A stretch of 64,000 nucleotides of DNA. Origin: Epiperipatus broadwayi. Lineage: Eukaryota; Onychophora; Udeonychophora; Euonychophora; Peripatidae. The position numbers were made by a program, and so were the translations under genes. The notes beneath the pieces were generated by a model. That model had not been told where the DNA came from. It ran no database searches and saw only the letters and a list, made by a program, of their open reading frames with translations. The stretch covers positions 312,001 through 376,000 of the forward strand of contig JAQFVV010006255.1 in NCBI GenBank assembly GCA_028023455.1, in the 5' to 3' direction. Shown in pieces: positions 22,761-34,879 of this stretch; the first letter of the stretch is position 1, and each line of letters opens with the position of its first letter.

Positions 22761-23638
22761 CTTAACAAGTAATAAAAATTCATTAAATATATGAATCTGC
22801 TTTTCTGAGAAAATTCAATAGTTAGTAATTCTATTAGCTTATAATTTTAAAAATATATTTTTATGATATATAATAGAAAAGTAAGAGAGATGTTAATATA
22901 GTGGCATAGTGTTATTCTTTTATGCTGTTATACTTCAAAGATGCCAACCCATGAATTATAAATTCTTTGCTATCATTAATATAAATAAAAATTTTGACAT
23001 AAAACTGTAGAGAAACTTGGTTTCTTTACAATTTAGTATTTATCTGAAATATTTTTTTTTGCTTATATTATAGTTTGTTCAGATTATATCAAAGTTGTTT
23101 GTTCTGCAAGACATTTTACAACCATTTTTAAAAGTCTGTGTCAGGTATACAGCTTTTCAAAGCTTTTTAAATTATGTAGTAATTTGTCAATGTAATTATT
23201 CATTGAGATAAATCACTTCTTATTTAACTAGCCACATTTAACATAAAATTCAAAGTAATCAGAATTAAAACTATGATTCCTGGTAGACTGATAATTTTTT
23301 AGTGACACTATTCTATACTAGCAGTTACAGTTAGATGAAGTAAAGATTTTTATTCAAGCAGAAACAAAAAGTTCTTTATAACCATTATTTAATCACTGTT
23401 CCATTTTTTAAATAAAGATCTAAACCATATCAAATTTAATACTATATATACATCTTGTTTGTATTAATACATTATAAGTACATGGGTTTGAACTCTCTAA
23501 ACTCCACCTCATTAAAAGAATTTTCTTTAATAAATAAAATAAAGAAAAAGAATTTTAAGTTATACTAAAAGGTTTAAATTGTATAATTAATAAGTCCTGC
23601 ATGGAAGATTTGAAATACCAGGCACTCATTGGAAATAT
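22761..23638. other. A+T-rich DNA with no gene recognised
   Basis: No frame or repeat I can place. Confidence 0.6.
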
Positions 23639-23918
23639 AGGGGATTTGAACTCAGACTTTCAAGCCTTTTCACTATTCACACTATCTCATATTATTGATG
23701 CACATGACCACACACATTGCAGAAAAGATAAATAATCACCAATATATGTATTTCATACTAAACCAGCTCTCATCAGTTGGTCTAGATTACCATCTCCCGT
23801 ACATATATATAATTTATGCTCAGTTTATATTAAGAAAGCAAATACTTACACTTTAATAGACAGGCTTCAACCCACACCAACCTCCAACTCTTCAGCCATC
23901 CATACTATGGCTATATAT
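23639..23918 (-). repeat. HHR-B repeat, copy 2
   Basis: Minus-strand HHR-B copy from a B-box-like end (23641-23655) through the hammerhead (23738-23781) and the GGAGATGATG-type block to the ATAAACTGAG and GAAGAGTTGGAGG blocks. Best preserved copy of the family for the ribozyme core. Confidence 0.75.
23738..23781 (-). ncRNA. Hammerhead ribozyme motif (HHR-B), all core bases intact
   Basis: Minus strand reads ACCAA, CUGAUGA (complement of 23770-23776), a 15-nt stem-loop II, GAAA, a short stem III (AUA/UAU over a 2-nt loop), cleavage triplet AUA and UUGGU closing stem I with five Watson-Crick pairs. Stem II is weaker here than in the consensus (GUGCUG/CAGCAU). Order and spacing are those of a type I hammerhead. 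AUA is an allowed but usually slower NUH site. Confidence 0.65.
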
Positions 23919-25316
23919 TACTGTTAAAAAATTAAATAGATTATGTGGGTTTTTTAAACCTTGCAAAAGGAAAAAAATTTAAAGTTAAAATATTTCACTT
24001 TTAATTCTTTTTTTTTTTTTTTTGTTATTTGAAATGTCTTAAATCTCTTTTGTCAATTGAAATAGATAAAGACATTTAATTAATCTGTAGGAAGATTAAG
24101 TTGTTTATACATGTTTTTAGTTATAAATCATATTAAATCAAATGAAAGAGATAAAAAAAATATCTATGGTAATTTTTTTTCTTTTGTTGTTTTATGTGTT
24201 TGATTCTGGTCATACAAATGAGCAATTTTACTCTATATAAGTTGCCTTCATTTTGTGCTTGCTTTCTGCCTGTTAGTGATCTGGAGGGGATAACCCAACC
24301 TATGTACAAGGAAAAAATCTTTGCTATCACAATCTGCTTTTAAAAACTGCTGGAAAGAATCCTGAGTAAAAAAGAAGCTAACTTTCCAGGCAAAACTAAT
24401 TTTCAATATGAGAAAGTAGAACCAACTTTTATGTACCAGTTGCTGCAATCCATAGTTAGAAAATGGGTAACTTATTTTAGAATATCTCAGCCTGCTTAAA
24501 ATTTTATTAAAATAACCTGCTAAAAGAGAGAGGAAAGGAAAATGAAGAAGACCAATAGAACAATTAACTATCATACTCTATGCTTTGTGGGATGATCAGA
24601 TTGACAGAGAAATGTGTTATTTCATGTATTTGTGTACAAGTTAACATTCAAAAAGATATAAATTAGTATAACAATTAAGAAATGGACTGCTCTTTTTAAT
24701 AATAATAAATTACCAGTACTCAATCATAGGAATCAATGTGTAAAGTCCTATCAGGACATTCTAGTAAATATCAAATTGTGATAAAAGAAGAACTGCAATT
24801 ATATATGTGCATAAAAAAATTAGAACAGAGATATAAAAGTACATATTTTGAACTGCTTTAGTTAAATGAGCTCAAAGTATCAAAATATGAGATTATGCTA
24901 TTTTATTTTATTAAAATATAGTAATTGTCAATGTTTTTTGAGATTGATATTTTTCTTTTTTGTATTTGTGTGATTTAATTGTACATATATTTTTTAAAAG
25001 TATATTATAATTGTATAGGTTAAAGAAAATGCCTAATTATTCGTTGGATGTTAGTTTAGATTTAAAAATGCATTTGTAATTTAACTTTTTTACTATTAAA
25101 TTATTAGTTTTATAAATAAAAAAATATATTATTTCTATTTTCTTGTGTTCATTATTATTTATATATATAAACATTTTGAATGTTTAAACATTAAAATGTC
25201 TTTCTTCATTATTCTTGGACAGAATTCCTTATAAGCTGAGAGATAAGTGTGCTATGTGTATAATTTATAAAAATAGTTATATTAAGGTAAAAGCATTATG
25301 GGTAATACCAGAACTA
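23919..25316. other. Unassigned DNA with one more complex patch
   Basis: About 24235-24600 is less A+T-rich and low in simple repeats, with a 108-codon minus-strand open frame (24248-24574) rich in Phe, Leu and Ser. I recognise no family and no codon signature, so I do not call a gene. The rest is poly-A/T-rich. Confidence 0.5.
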
Positions 25317-25483
<167 letters not shown>

Positions 25484-25794
25484 GACTAATTTAACATGTT
25501 ATGATAAAAATGCTATAATGTTTAATATTGCTGGTGCTCATTAATTATAAATCATTCATCATCATGTGATCCATAGGCTAACCACCAAAAAAGTTAATGG
25601 TGAGAAATATAGTTATTTCATCTGTCAAATATATATATATGGCATAAATATAGATGATCAGTTTATATGTGGTTACCCAAGTAATGTTTGAATACCATAT
25701 GATATATTTGGCCACTCAATTAGGGTATGGATAAACCTTTAGTTCATCTGGTACATTTGGCTTCCAAATAGGATTATAAGATCCCCAAAATTAT

Positions 25795-25965
25795 CAGGTA
25801 CAATATACATATGTAAGAATTTTATGAACTATATACATAATAAACATTGAAGATATAATGGAAACTTCTGTGTATTTATTTAAATAAACATCAATTATGA
25901 TGAACTTAGATAAACAACCATTAAAACTGGCAATTGTAAGCTGAAATCTTACTATGTAGTAATAG
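25795..25965 (+). repeat. Repeat family G, copy 2
   Basis: Shares TATTTATTT and GCAATTGTAAGCTGAAATC-type blocks with 2375-2555. Unclassified. Confidence 0.4.
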
Positions 25966-26054
25966 TATTTCAGTCTGTCTTACCTTTGAACTCTAAATAT
26001 TATGAGTCATAAATCAGATATATATATATGGGTGTGGGTGTGAGTTATGTGCTT

Positions 26055-26255
26055 AAATGTTTTTCACAAGGAAACAAATCTCTCCTGTAAATGAGTTATA
26101 TATATATATTAAGTGAACTATTGTCATGGACTTAATAGATATAAATATTGAAAGTATAATAGCAATATTTATCTAAATAAATTTATGTCATGGTGTAATG
26201 AGGAAAACAACCAATAATATTATAATGAAATTTATCCATAATTACAGTTATGCAT
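26055..26255 (+). repeat. Repeat family G, copy 3
   Basis: Shares TTTTTCACAA, ATGGACTTAATAG and CAACCAATAAT blocks in order with the other two copies; closely follows copy 2. Confidence 0.4.
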
Positions 26256-26296
26256 TCAAATATCCATGCATACACAGACATATATATATAATTATA

Positions 26297-26366
26297 GGGG
26301 ATTTGAGCCTAGACATTTAAGCTCCCTTCAGCTATCCACCCTATCTTATACAACTGATACATCTAA
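26297..26366 (-). repeat. HHR-B fragment, copy 3 (B-box-like end only)
   Basis: Minus strand retains the B-box-like GCTCAAATCCCC end and the following TAGGGTGGATAGC segment; truncated before the ribozyme. Confidence 0.55.
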
Positions 26367-26452
26367 ACTCCAAGTATATAAATTATATTTGTATTCAAAT
26401 ATTATATATATGTAAAATAAATAAAATGTCCGTTAATTAAAAACAAAATTGT

Positions 26453-26729
26453 AATTATAATTGAAATAATAAATTTAATGGTTTACAAAATCCGCAGAAG
26501 TACTTTTGGTTAATTTCTTAAACATGCCTCAACTGCCATTAAATTCAAAAACATTAAAATACGAGATTCATGGAATTTGAATTGATGACGTTTGTCATTT
26601 GCTTCCGCTTTTGTTTTTGAATTTAATGGCAGTTGAAGCAGGTTTAAGAAATTAACCGAAAGTACTTCTGCGGATTTAAGGATTGTTTGTAATAGTTTGT
26701 AAACCGTTAAATTTATTGTTTCAATTATA
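26453..26729. mobile_element. Foldback MITE with arms of about 100 bp
   Basis: Left arm 26453-26551 and right arm 26613-26729 are inverted copies (for example TCCGCAGAAGTACTTT versus AAAGTACTTCTGCGGA). The right arm carries an extra insertion of about 21 nt after its CTGCGGATT. A 61-bp centre contains TTGATGACG. Flanked by (AT)n on the right. No ORF. Confidence 0.8.
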
Positions 26730-27794
26730 ATATATATATATTCAAATCACACTCCCAAACATTACGGTATTTCATCTACATGCTGTGTGAATAAATATAA
26801 ATTCTGAACTTCCAACAGCTGACTCAGAAAGAGATTCTCTTCAATCATGTGCTGCAAACAATCTTATATATTGAAACTTAGATCTTTTCAAACATAGAGC
26901 ATGAAATTAAACTAACAATGATCTTAAGTTGCTACTAAGCAAACACGTTTAACTTATATTTATAAAGATAGACTATAACAATAATCATATTAAACATAGC
27001 TATCTTCCAACATAAATTTATAAGAAAATATTCCAGTGTATATTACTATATGAAAATTAAATAGAAAATATACAAATCTCAATCCCAAACATTATGATAT
27101 TTCAATATATAACATCGTTTCAGCATACAATTCAAAAAGATATTGTTTTGAGTCAGATGTTTGAAATTCAGAATTTACATTAATTAACAGAGGGCTTAGC
27201 TGATATATTATAACATTTGAGAGGAGTGATTTGAATATTTCTTATTTAACTTTCAGCTAGCAATATGCACTGGAATATATATATATAGTAATGAAATGTG
27301 AAAAGAAGAAATGAACTCTACTTTTATTTTAGTATTTAAGCCTAATGACATTTTATTCAAATAATTTTTTTAGTGATGAGATAGTGATTTCTAAATCAAT
27401 AAACGAACATAGATTATTGAGATAAATTAAATATAAGATAAAACTAGTATTAGAACTTATTGATATTATAATGATGTTTAATTGGATTAAAATAATAGTA
27501 ATAAATATTTAAGAATTAACTAAAGAAAATAGATAACGATATTTTATCTTTTGTTCGGTTATATACACAAATATAATTTTATTAAATTAAGGATGATTAT
27601 AAAAATTATATATATAATTAAATACACTATGAAAATTATATATTTTTATAGATAATTCATTTGAAAAGCAATTTTCCCACTTAACTTTATTTGGATAAAT
27701 AATGTAATGTTATTAAATAATCATTTTAACATATATATATATAATATCTTTTGAATACAAGTAGAGTGTACATACTTAAACTAGATGTAATTAG
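26730..27794. other. A+T-rich DNA with no gene recognised
   Basis: Several short (AT)n tracts, no family identified. Confidence 0.6.
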
Positions 27795-28270
27795 AGGGAT
27801 TTAAGCACAGTCTTTCAAGCTCACTTAGTCATCCACTCTATCATATGTAACCGAACACATCCACATATATATGAAAAAGTTAAATAATCTCCATTATACA
27901 TATTTTATGCTGAATCAGCACTCATCAGTTGACCCAGATTATCATCTCCCACACATATAAATAATCATTGCTCAGTTTACATTAAATGGCAAATCTGCAA
28001 ATTTTAATGAACAGGCTTTAGTTCTATCTCTTCTCCAACTCTTTAGCAGAATGTTCTTAGTTCTTGTTGATGCCAATATTATTGTCATACCCAAGTTGAC
28101 CTTAAATTGCTCTGACTTCTCATATGTAGGACCTTAACATGCCCATAAAAATACAGAGAAGAGTGATGTGCAAAATACAGACTGAATATGTTATATCTTT
28201 TCAACATGAGTACAGTATATTCTTAAGCTAGATGTAATTAGAGTGGCTATGGGGATTTTGAACACTGATT
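27795..28270 (-). repeat. HHR-B leftward unit plus start of a second (447-bp period)
   Basis: The CTAGATGTAATTAGAG boundary at 27781 recurs at 28228, giving a 447-bp period. The first unit holds the B-box-like end, the hammerhead (27891-27932), GTGGGAGATGATAATC and the GATGCCAATATTATTG block. After 28228 a second unit begins but is cut off near 28270. Confidence 0.65.
27891..27933 (-). ncRNA. Hammerhead motif (HHR-B), best stem II, broken GAAA
   Basis: Minus strand has CUGAUGA intact and stem II GUGCUG/CAGCAU with a 3-nt loop (six pairs, one G-U). GAAA has become AAAA and the UUGG of stem I has become AUGG. It documents the family stem II but is probably inactive. Confidence 0.6.
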
Positions 28271-28800
28271 ATATATATGTGTGGGACATGATGATCCAGA
28301 CCTAATGATAAGTGATGGTTTATCTTGAAATATGTATATTGGATATCATTTATCTTTTTCACATGTATATGGTCAAGTGTATTGGTTATATAAAATAGAG
28401 TGAATGAGTAAGGGAGTTTGAAAGACTGTGTTTAAATCCTCTCTAATTACATTTAGCTTAAGTATATACACCATACTTGTATTCAAAATATATTACATAT
28501 GCAGACTATATTCTGCCATCCTGCTTCTGTGTATTTAAATGGATATATAAAGGTTCTACACATGAAGGATCAGAGTGATTTAAGATCAATGTGTGTATGA
28601 CATAATATTGGCATCAAGAAGGGTTTTGAGCATTCCACCATCAGATTTTCAATGATATGGATAGCTGAAGATTTGGGGAGGGAAGAGGATTAAAGTCTGT
28701 TCATTAAAGTTTATACATTTTCTATTTTAATATAAACTGCATTGAGTATGTATATGTGTGGGAGATGATGATATGTACCAAATGATGAGTGCAAGTCTGA
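28271..28800 (+). repeat. HHR-B rightward units (477-bp period)
   Basis: Two plus-strand partial units: GTGTGGGA at 28278 recurs at 28755. The first spans the hammerhead (core decayed to AAUGAUAA near 28307), the GTGTATTGGTTATAT segment and a B-box-like end (about 28432); the second restarts with the TATTGGCATCAAGAAG block. With 27795-28270 this forms a divergent array of the same shape as HHR-A at 48-1266. Confidence 0.65.
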
Positions 28801-29464
28801 ATCTTTAACTTTTTAAAAAACTCTGAAGCATGTACTATTTTCTTCTAAAATGATGAGGCTACTCATATGTCAGATTTTATTATTAAGTTTATTCATTCTT
28901 ATAGTTATTCATTTTATTTCATAATTATCTTATTTTAATATTGTGTATTAATTTTCCATAACACATTAAATTCATATTTTTATTTTTTAATATGAAAGTC
29001 ATATTTAGATTATTTTTAAAAGTACACACAATATCTTTCCCTTAACTCTTTAATCATACCATTATCAAGTTTTTTAAAATAATAAATTAACACCATTGTT
29101 AATTTTTTTTTTAATTTCCAATAACTTATTATAGAGAATATGAAATCGCTTGTAACTTTCTCAGCCAAATTAAACATTGCATACAAGCACAAACAAAAGT
29201 ATGTAATCAGAACACAAGAAACCTATTGTTAAAATTTCATTATATTATATAGATTTGCAAAGTTTTTTCACTTAGAGATCAAACTTAATAAATTTGTAAA
29301 TAACAGATCTTTCATAAACAGTTTTTCAATACATTGTGATTTAATAATAATTTAATGACTTAATTTAATGTATAATTTCATAGTACTATAGGTTAAGTAT
29401 AGATCAGATAGAAATTACATAAATAATATAAAGAAAATATAAAAAAATTACATAAATAGCATAC
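28801..29464. other. A+T-rich DNA with no gene recognised
   Basis: Nothing identified. Confidence 0.6.
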
Positions 29465-29676
29465 AACTACAAAACTTGTACTGCTCAAGTTAATATAAAA
29501 CACAACACTAAAACAAGACTTAAGATTATTGAGCCAACTTTCTGCAGATTGGTGTCAGAATAATAGTGTTGAATCTGGCAGCAACTGGCCAAAAACTAGC
29601 TCAGTGCTCTTAAGTCTTATTTTAATGTTATGCTTATCTTTTCATATTAACTTGAACAATAAAAGTTTTCTAGTTT
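29465..29676. mobile_element. Family F inverted-repeat element
   Basis: Ends CTACAAAACTTGTACTGC (left) and the inverted, diverged AAAGTTTTCTAGTTTTACATAG (right) lead into matching inner blocks (CAAGTTAATAT and ATATTAACTTG; AAGACTTAAG and CTTAAGTCTT). A half copy lies at 7122-7250. The 66-codon open frame across it is a by-product. MITE-like. Confidence 0.6.
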
Positions 29677-31439
29677 TACATAGTTTTGAAAAGGATATAA
29701 TTTTTTTTGAATATATATACTATAAGTAAAATTTAAAAAAAAAAAACTCAGAGAAAGTATGAAAAAGAAGAAAATATATCTATATAATGAAGTAGTGATC
29801 ATACTTTAAAGATCATTATTATAGTTTTTGTGATTCAGATTAAAATGATTGGTTAATTTTTGTTGTAAGAATTTGGTAACTGAAACAATAGAGAAAATTA
29901 AAGATTATCTGAGTAATAGGTTTAAACATAAAAAAAGAGCTTGGAAGTTTTATTTTTAAATTTTATAAAATTGAAAAAAAAATATTTGCTAACAAATTTT
30001 GACAAATGATTCTGTTAGCTACAATTTTATAATATATATATATCTTTTATTATTCTCTTCAAAGAAAAAGTATCACACTATCTTATTTAACCCAAGGTAT
30101 CTTAAAAAACAAAACAAAAACAATAACGATTGAATTTTAAATATCTATATTCAATAATAAAAAAAGCAATAGGCTTAAATAATTTATACGTGATCATTAA
30201 ACATTTTTTTATATTTAAACATCATTTCCATTACTATATGTAAATAGAATGTTTTGATATTTTTGAAAAGTTTTTCATGTAATTTTATAAGTTTCAATAT
30301 AATACAGGATGTCAAGATGTACATTTATTTATATTGTTCATTATTTTATTGTCATTACACATGACATAAAATTATTAATATCAATTTGTAGAGAAATAAT
30401 TAATTGATTTATATGAATATCTTGTAATTATTCGCATAATACTCTAAAAATGAAGTCTTAAGAAGATAATCTATATAAATCGTAGATAATAAAGGAGGCA
30501 AAATTACAATCTTATAATGTAGAAATTTCATTATATTTAACAAACATTTTTTTACTATTAATAAATCAACTAATGTATTTAATAAGCTTACAGAAATATT
30601 TAATGAGTAATTTTTTTTAAAAAGAATGTTGGTCTCTGAATTTTTAGATAAACCTAAAAATAAAATTTTGATTCAGTCTATTAGGACATTATAGCATAAT
30701 TAAAAAAAAAACCTTGTATTATATATTAATTTGGGATAAGTGTTATTCCAAGTATATTGAAAGCTCTTCATGTTATATGCAAAATTATTCTACAAATTGT
30801 TGGACATTTTTTGGAGTTTCCAAATATATTAAGATTATTCCAATTCATAAAAATTGTTCTAAGAAATGTATAACTTCAGAGTTATTGTTATTCTATATGC
30901 TGTGGCTAAATTTTTTAAAAGATGTATATATAATAAAAATGTTGAAGATGTAAATAATTATTTAGTTCCTGGTCAACATCATTTTTGTCAAACAGATCAT
31001 TTTGAAACTAATCTCAGCACAAAATGAGGAATTATAAATTCTCTCCATATAAAGCAGATACCAATAAAAAAAATCCAGGATGCTATCAATATTCTTAAGA
31101 GTCTAAACTATGTCATAAATATGTTGTCTAATGCCTAAGCATTTTGAAAAAAATTTTAAAGCATATATGAATATTCATCTATTGTTAAATCTCTGTCCTC
31201 ATACTTTTTTAAATTATTTTTTTATTGGATGACATTTCATTTTGGTTCCATTAATTATTTGCACCACTGATACAATTTTTTTAAAATAAAAATCCCCAGT
31301 CAAATGATAGTTAGTGTGATCCAATAAAAACCTAATTATAGTGTTACTTTTAATTACTCATCAATCAATCTGGATAATACATCTAATAATTTTTGTCTGT
31401 AATTTTTTTTATTTTTACATATATAGTTGTGTATATATA
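29677..31439. other. A+T-rich DNA with no gene recognised
   Basis: Poly-A/T runs and chance frames (for example 30714-30953), with no family features. Confidence 0.6.
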
Positions 31440-32250
31440 TCATTATTTTACATATATGTCATTTTAATGATGGGTATCAGTGTTGATTAACTGCTTTCAA
31501 ATCATTCTTCCATCTCCTTTTTATATATGATTCCATAATGTTACTCATCTATGACATTTTGGCTATTTTTTTTATTTATTTAAAATTCCAATTATCACAT
31601 TCTTTTATAGGACATCTGCCTATTTAACACATATCTAAAATGTATTTTTTCATTTATCATCTCTAGCAATTGTCTTTGTACATTTTCCTTTACCAAAATT
31701 CATTTATTAGTTCTCTTAACTATCCAAAATACCCAGGAATTCTTTAATATTTTTTTTCAAAAGCATCAATTCTTGCTTTTTTTTACTTTCCCATTGTCAA
31801 TATATTTTATTTATGCATTGCAATGTATTATGCCAATGTCTTTAATAGTCTGCACTTTATACCCATATTTACCTTTCTGCTTGTTCATATAGATATCAAT
31901 TTTATAAATGCCTTCAATGCCACAAATAATGGTGCTTTCATTTTTATATGCTATTCTGCATCTTGATTTACTCTAAAACCAAGGCAGGCAAATGTGGAAA
32001 TCTGTTCCAATTGAATATGCTCCACTTGGTATTATTATGTGATTAGATGCATCATCCTTGTCTTGCCTGTATTTAGTCTTAATCCATATTCTGCTTCTGC
32101 TCTTACTAATAAATCTGGCAAATCTTTTCTGATGTTATCAAAACTATATCATTTGCATATCATGTATCACATATTAATCTTTCTTCAATACAATTTTTTT
32201 TGAAAACTATCCAGAGCCTCTCTCATTGTCATGTCTGCCACAATAATTAA
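31440..32250 (-). pseudogene. Non-LTR retrotransposon RT, C-terminal half (antisense)
   Basis: Minus strand, in order: a YANDIVLITS segment (about 32131-32162) at the place of the RT motif FADD; a GLRLNTGKTRMM segment corresponding to the conserved GLKINxxKTxxM; a CLGFRVNQD segment; a KVNMGIKCRLLKTL segment; and RIDAFEKKY, the post-RT RRIDAFE motif of CR1/L2/RTE-like LINEs. Multiple stops and shifts. It differs from the RTE copies elsewhere in the window, so it represents a second LINE lineage. The catalytic pair reads AND in place of ADD. Confidence 0.6.
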
Positions 32251-32512
32251 TATATGTATATATTATGACAGAATAGTTTTATGGCACATAATTTAATGTG
32301 TGTGTGCATATATATTTAAGGCTTGAAAAGAAATGTACACATACAAAATGTATTGTTTATATTTATTTAAAATATATAGTCTGGAATAATTGAAGTATTA
32401 GTTCAATAAAAAATGTTGATACTTTAAAAGTATGGTAAATTATTTAAAATAAAATATAAAAAGAAGTTTATTTAATACAAACATTTTTATTAAATTTATT
32501 TTTGATTTTGAC

Positions 32513-32766
32513 TAATAATCAGCCATAAATCTAATGCACATTCATTTTAAGTTAATATTTATATATTGACATCACTTAACATCTCCACGCTCTCATTTCC
32601 AAATGCTTAAGATTTGCCCATGCATAAATGTTTGGGGCAAAAAGATAGATGGATTCATTCTGTCTTTTCACAAAGACTTTATCTTGTGTTTGAAAGTGAG
32701 AGTATTCATTTATAGTTAAAATCCACAAAGAGCATGCATGCGCATTAGCTTTATGGCTGATTATTA
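32513..32766. mobile_element. MITE, family E, 29-bp terminal inverted repeats
   Basis: Left end TAATAATCAGCCATAAATCT and right end AGCTTTATGGCTGATTATTA are inverted with about 27 of 29 positions matching. The interior (CTCCACGCTCTCATTTCC) is less A+T-rich. No ORF. A truncated relative lies at 42843-42893. Confidence 0.75.
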
Positions 32767-34879
32767 ATATTATTAATTAGTTTTAATAAATGCAAATTAA
32801 AAACAGAATGATGGGAATTAAATTATCTTGTTTTATTAATAAAAATGGTAAATAACTTACTGTTAATTCCATTGTTTTTAAAGTCTACTGGGTATTATAA
32901 ATACTGGATTCTGTTTGTCATTATATAGATCAAGTTTGAACTTTCAGAGAAATAGATTGCATGGTTTCTCTTTGAATGCAAAGCCCAGTGAAAAGTTACA
33001 GTGTGTAGGAAGTCAAATTTCTGATTGTCTCTATGTTGATTAAGTTAAATTTCCAGAGGAAGTAGATGACATGTTTTTTCTTTGAAATGTAAAGCCTAAT
33101 AGGTGTCATGTAGATCTATTTGTTTATCTGCTATCCAATTATAGAAAATGGAGTTGAGGACTATCAAGCAATCTTTATAAAAAGCCAGCCTACTACTTCT
33201 TAAACTTAAATGCTGTATTTTATATATAACCCTATTTTGTATATAGACATAAAAGCATTAGCAAAAGAAATTAATGTTAGTCATATATATGTATTACATT
33301 TTCAGGAAATCTATTTACTGATGTATGAGACTCAGTCAAAAGAAATTTGCTAGTAAGTAACAAATTCTTTCAAATGTTAATTTTGTAAATTAATAAAAAT
33401 CTATGTCTGTTTATTATCCTAAAAGACATATTTATATATTCTCTGTTGATTCTTCTCTATTGTATTGTTTTTCAAGGAATGAGAAAATTGTTCAATAAGA
33501 AAAAATAATTGACTTTTGAAACTTATGCACAAGCATTAAAAGTCTCCAGAGAATAGAAACTCTAAAAAATGCTTTTCTTAGAATTCTATTATATCATTCA
33601 TAAAAGGCTTGTTTCAGAGTTAGACAATATAATTAAATTACCAAACGTGTTTTTAATGACAGGGGAATATTCAGATTGTTTTGACTGAGTTAGTGAATTT
33701 GTATTTTGCATAATTAGACTGTTAAGATAATTTTGTTCACAATATTAATTTATTAGAATGTTCTTGTGTTCCATTATATTTATATACATATCTAACATAT
33801 AATTATTTATATTTTGCTAAAATAGAATAACTTTAGCCTATAGATTTAATGAATTTATTATATTTTTGCATTATAACATGCATAGTTTGTGTATCTCTGG
33901 ACATCAAAACAGAAAAATCTTTATTAGTTTAGTAAGAAACAGAATATTTTGTATTAACATGTATACATATCTTTGCTTATATACGGCTGATATATAAACG
34001 ATTTCTATATCATTGCAAATTTGTAAATTATCAAAATTAGAATGATTTATTTGTATTATAGAGCAATTTAACAAATCTTTCATTAGTAAATTTATTAAAC
34101 ACTATTTTAAGTTATTTAGTACTATCATAGGTTACAAATTATATGTGGATTTTCTCTTGTTCACAGTTACTAGGGCTCTTGGTATCCCAAAACTAGATTG
34201 ACCATAACAGTATGCGTATATGAGTATTTTGTGGACATCCATAAATGTTTTTTTTTAATTATTTGAATACCATAAAGTCATAAAAATCACTTTGACAGTC
34301 CATTTACTTTACTTTATAGATTTTGATGATAATAATTAGTTTATTGGTGGCCAGTACACTCATGATACCTGATGGTTCTAAGCATTGAGATAATCAGCAA
34401 TCATATAATGATCCCTAAATATTTTAATATGTTTCATACTGTAGTATATGTGTGGGCAAATAAAATTATTTATTGCTGCAATTTTATGCTCTAAGCTTAG
34501 CATTGTCTGGGTGCTGATTAGTTTAGATTTTATATTATATTACTTTTAAATTTAGTCACAAAAAATCACTATTGACTTTTTATTATTACTATTGATGCTA
34601 TGTTTATCACTTGTATATGTTGCCACATAATTACTTATGTTGGTTTCTGATTTTGTCCACTTGCTGATGATCTCTCTATATTCATTTCTATCACCCTTAC
34701 TATCTCTTGATATACCTTATTCATAACATTACAATATATATTGAGAAAATACTTTTTTGAAAACAAGTATGTAGTATTCGTTATATTTTTAATATTACAT
34801 GTTAAACTTGCTTCAATAAAAAATGTTTGTTTGTTTATTTATTTTATTTCTGAAGATATATAAATTTGCATAAAAAATT
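32767..34879. other. A+T-rich DNA with no gene recognised
   Basis: A patch at 32930-33120 contains two similar CTTTGAATG/CTTTGAAATG-plus-AAAGCC segments about 110 bp apart, suggesting an old local duplication. Otherwise nothing placed. Confidence 0.5.

Noticed and set aside
33318-33350. ACTGATGTATGAG resembling a hammerhead core
   Set aside because: Core positions 8 and 9 are wrong and no GAAA or cleavage triplet follows.
34655-34690. CTGATGATCTC as a possible extra hammerhead core
   Set aside because: No GAAA at the required distance and no pairing flanks for stem I.
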